A stretch of 29,294 bases of DNA, taken from NCBI GenBank assembly GCA_003427395.1, contig BFEA01000029.1, forward strand, positions 712,863 to 742,156. Direction: 5' to 3'. Of this stretch, positions 28,285 through 29,294 are shown piece after piece (position 1 is the stretch's first letter; every line of letters begins with the position of its first letter). The position numbers and the translations under genes are program-made. The notes below the pieces were generated by a model. The model had not been told where the DNA came from, searched no databases, and saw only the letters and a list, made by a program, of their open reading frames with translations. This DNA is from Chara braunii (lineage: Eukaryota; Streptophyta; Charophyceae; Charales; Characeae).

Positions 28285-29294
28285 TGTCGAGCGCATCGAT
28301 CCCGCGCAAGACGGGACCATTTCGGCCGCGTCACTAAGGAGTTGGTCTACTCGTTCTTACACAAGGAGCTTTCGCAAGCCGCTCCGACCGAGTGCGCCAG
28401 CCATACCTCTCTCGAGCCCCTACGACAGGATAGGGTCAACACGAGGTATAACTTACCTCCACCTGCGGGAGCATTTACCTCCCTTCGGTGGGCGTATCCC
28501 CGCCGAGCTACCAGTCCACAGTACGAAAGTTTATCAGTTGCAATTGCAAAGGTGGACCAACCGAGGGCATTTCTCGTTTGTTGTAGCATAGGCCCATAGG
28601 GGGTACGCACGGTCCCGCACCTCTATCGGACCCGCACTCGAATCGACGCCTTGGGGGTTGAAGTCCTAAGCGCGACTTGTCGTTGGTCGACTAGGACGCA
28701 TCTTACTCACCACTTGTTACACCACGCTAAAAACATAAAATTAAAATAAAACACAAACACACACACTAGACGACACAAAGCAAAACAACAAAACAACACT
28801 CCTAGCCTCTTTTGAAGTCATCCCATAACATTCCGGCGCGGAAATCGAATAGGTGACACGTGCGAGACTGGGTATAAAACCAAGCGAACGCAGGGTCTTT
28901 TCATATCGACTAGCAATGCATGATTACGCAAGCGGTTGCAATGATGACGTACTATGTAGTACCCATAGTCATGCGGTTGTCGTTAATCTCGAGGGTAACA
29001 TTCGACACTCAAGTGTCGGCTAACACTCGCCTTGAGGGGTTAATCTCTCGACGCTAGGCAACCGCCAAGTGCGGTTGAGAACCACACCCTCTTCTGCACC
29101 TTGTGGAAAGTAGGTGGTACACAGGTTCATACATTTGGTGACAATCGTCTCTTACTGCCCTAGAGACCAGCTTTATCATCCAGGGTCAGAGAACTGACAG
29201 GGTTTGACTTTGACCGTTGTCATGGACTACAACGTCCAACTATAAAAAACTCTAAAAAGCAAATGGATAAAAGAGAAATCTCACTTTTCTCTCA
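28285..29294 (-). repeat. LTR of the gypsy element, minus orientation (5' LTR)
   Basis: About 1010 bp match 3531-4525 in reverse orientation. The minus strand ends CGACA at 28285 and is followed by a primer binding site and Gag, which makes it the 5' LTR. The 5' boundary is uncertain: TG candidates lie at 29261 and at the window's last base. Landmarks shared with the other copy are the 16-bp palindrome at 29003-29018, the 14-bp palindrome at 28949-28962 and the splice-donor-like GGAGGTAAGT (minus, 28451-28460). A TATA-like TTTTATAC lies on the minus strand near 28876. Confidence 0.75.

Noticed and set aside
3531-29294. A giant DNA transposon with 1-kb terminal inverted repeats
   Set aside because: The right copy ends in CA and is followed by a primer binding site and Gag in the correct order, so these are LTRs in opposite orientation. 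The interior is a mix of unrelated elements.

Overview
The window reads as repeat-rich, gene-poor nuclear DNA of a eukaryote. It has broken LINE and Ty3/gypsy reading frames, tRNA-like sequence, poly(A)/poly(T) tracts, single-base Ns and one 969-base assembly gap. It has no operons, ribosome binding sites or intact cellular genes. The wording of the gypsy Gag and Pol fragments looks to me like retroelements of charophyte algae of the Chara type. That is recall of family style, not a search result, so the organism call is an inference.

Layout: 1-1700 is a diverged minus-strand copy of a repeat whose other copy lies at about 11410-13560 on the plus strand. 1904-2682 holds an array of nine stem-loops with a loop of exactly 19 nt and covarying stems. 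2977-3530 holds five 123-bp repeats in exact register, also hairpin-forming. 3531-4525 is a plus-strand long terminal repeat (LTR) of about 1 kb. 4526-8388 is a decayed, 3'-truncated LINE on the minus strand (ORF1, endonuclease, start of reverse transcriptase). 8431-8900 has a tRNA-like structured segment and an 85-bp direct repeat. 9649-10977 is a tract packed with near-perfect short hairpins. 11288-14800 holds the second copy of the long repeat, degenerate modules carrying CAG|GTAAG motifs, and GC-rich palindromes next to the gap (14812-15780). 16067-16387 is a short ORF with a possible C2H2-like domain. 16400-18390 has no recognisable gene.

From 29294 down to 21170 a Ty3/gypsy retrotransposon lies on the minus strand: LTR, primer binding site, Gag, zinc knuckle, protease, RT, RNase H and integrase. 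Every domain is broken by stops or frameshifts. Its integrase core is interrupted by a 371-bp insertion with a 10-bp target duplication and many GTACG motifs. A second Gag-like protein with an intact CCHC knuckle (20927 to 18395, minus) follows the integrase by only about 240 bp. The LTRs at 3531-4525 and 28285-29294 belong to one family but face each other, so they are not the two ends of one element.

The most unusual feature is the left-hand hairpin arrays (1904-3530), which run directly into the plus-strand LTR. They may be the structured non-coding interior of an LTR element whose 5' end is outside the window. A second, unrelated-looking hairpin tract at 9649-10977 suggests that short inverted repeats are a recurring motif of this locus.
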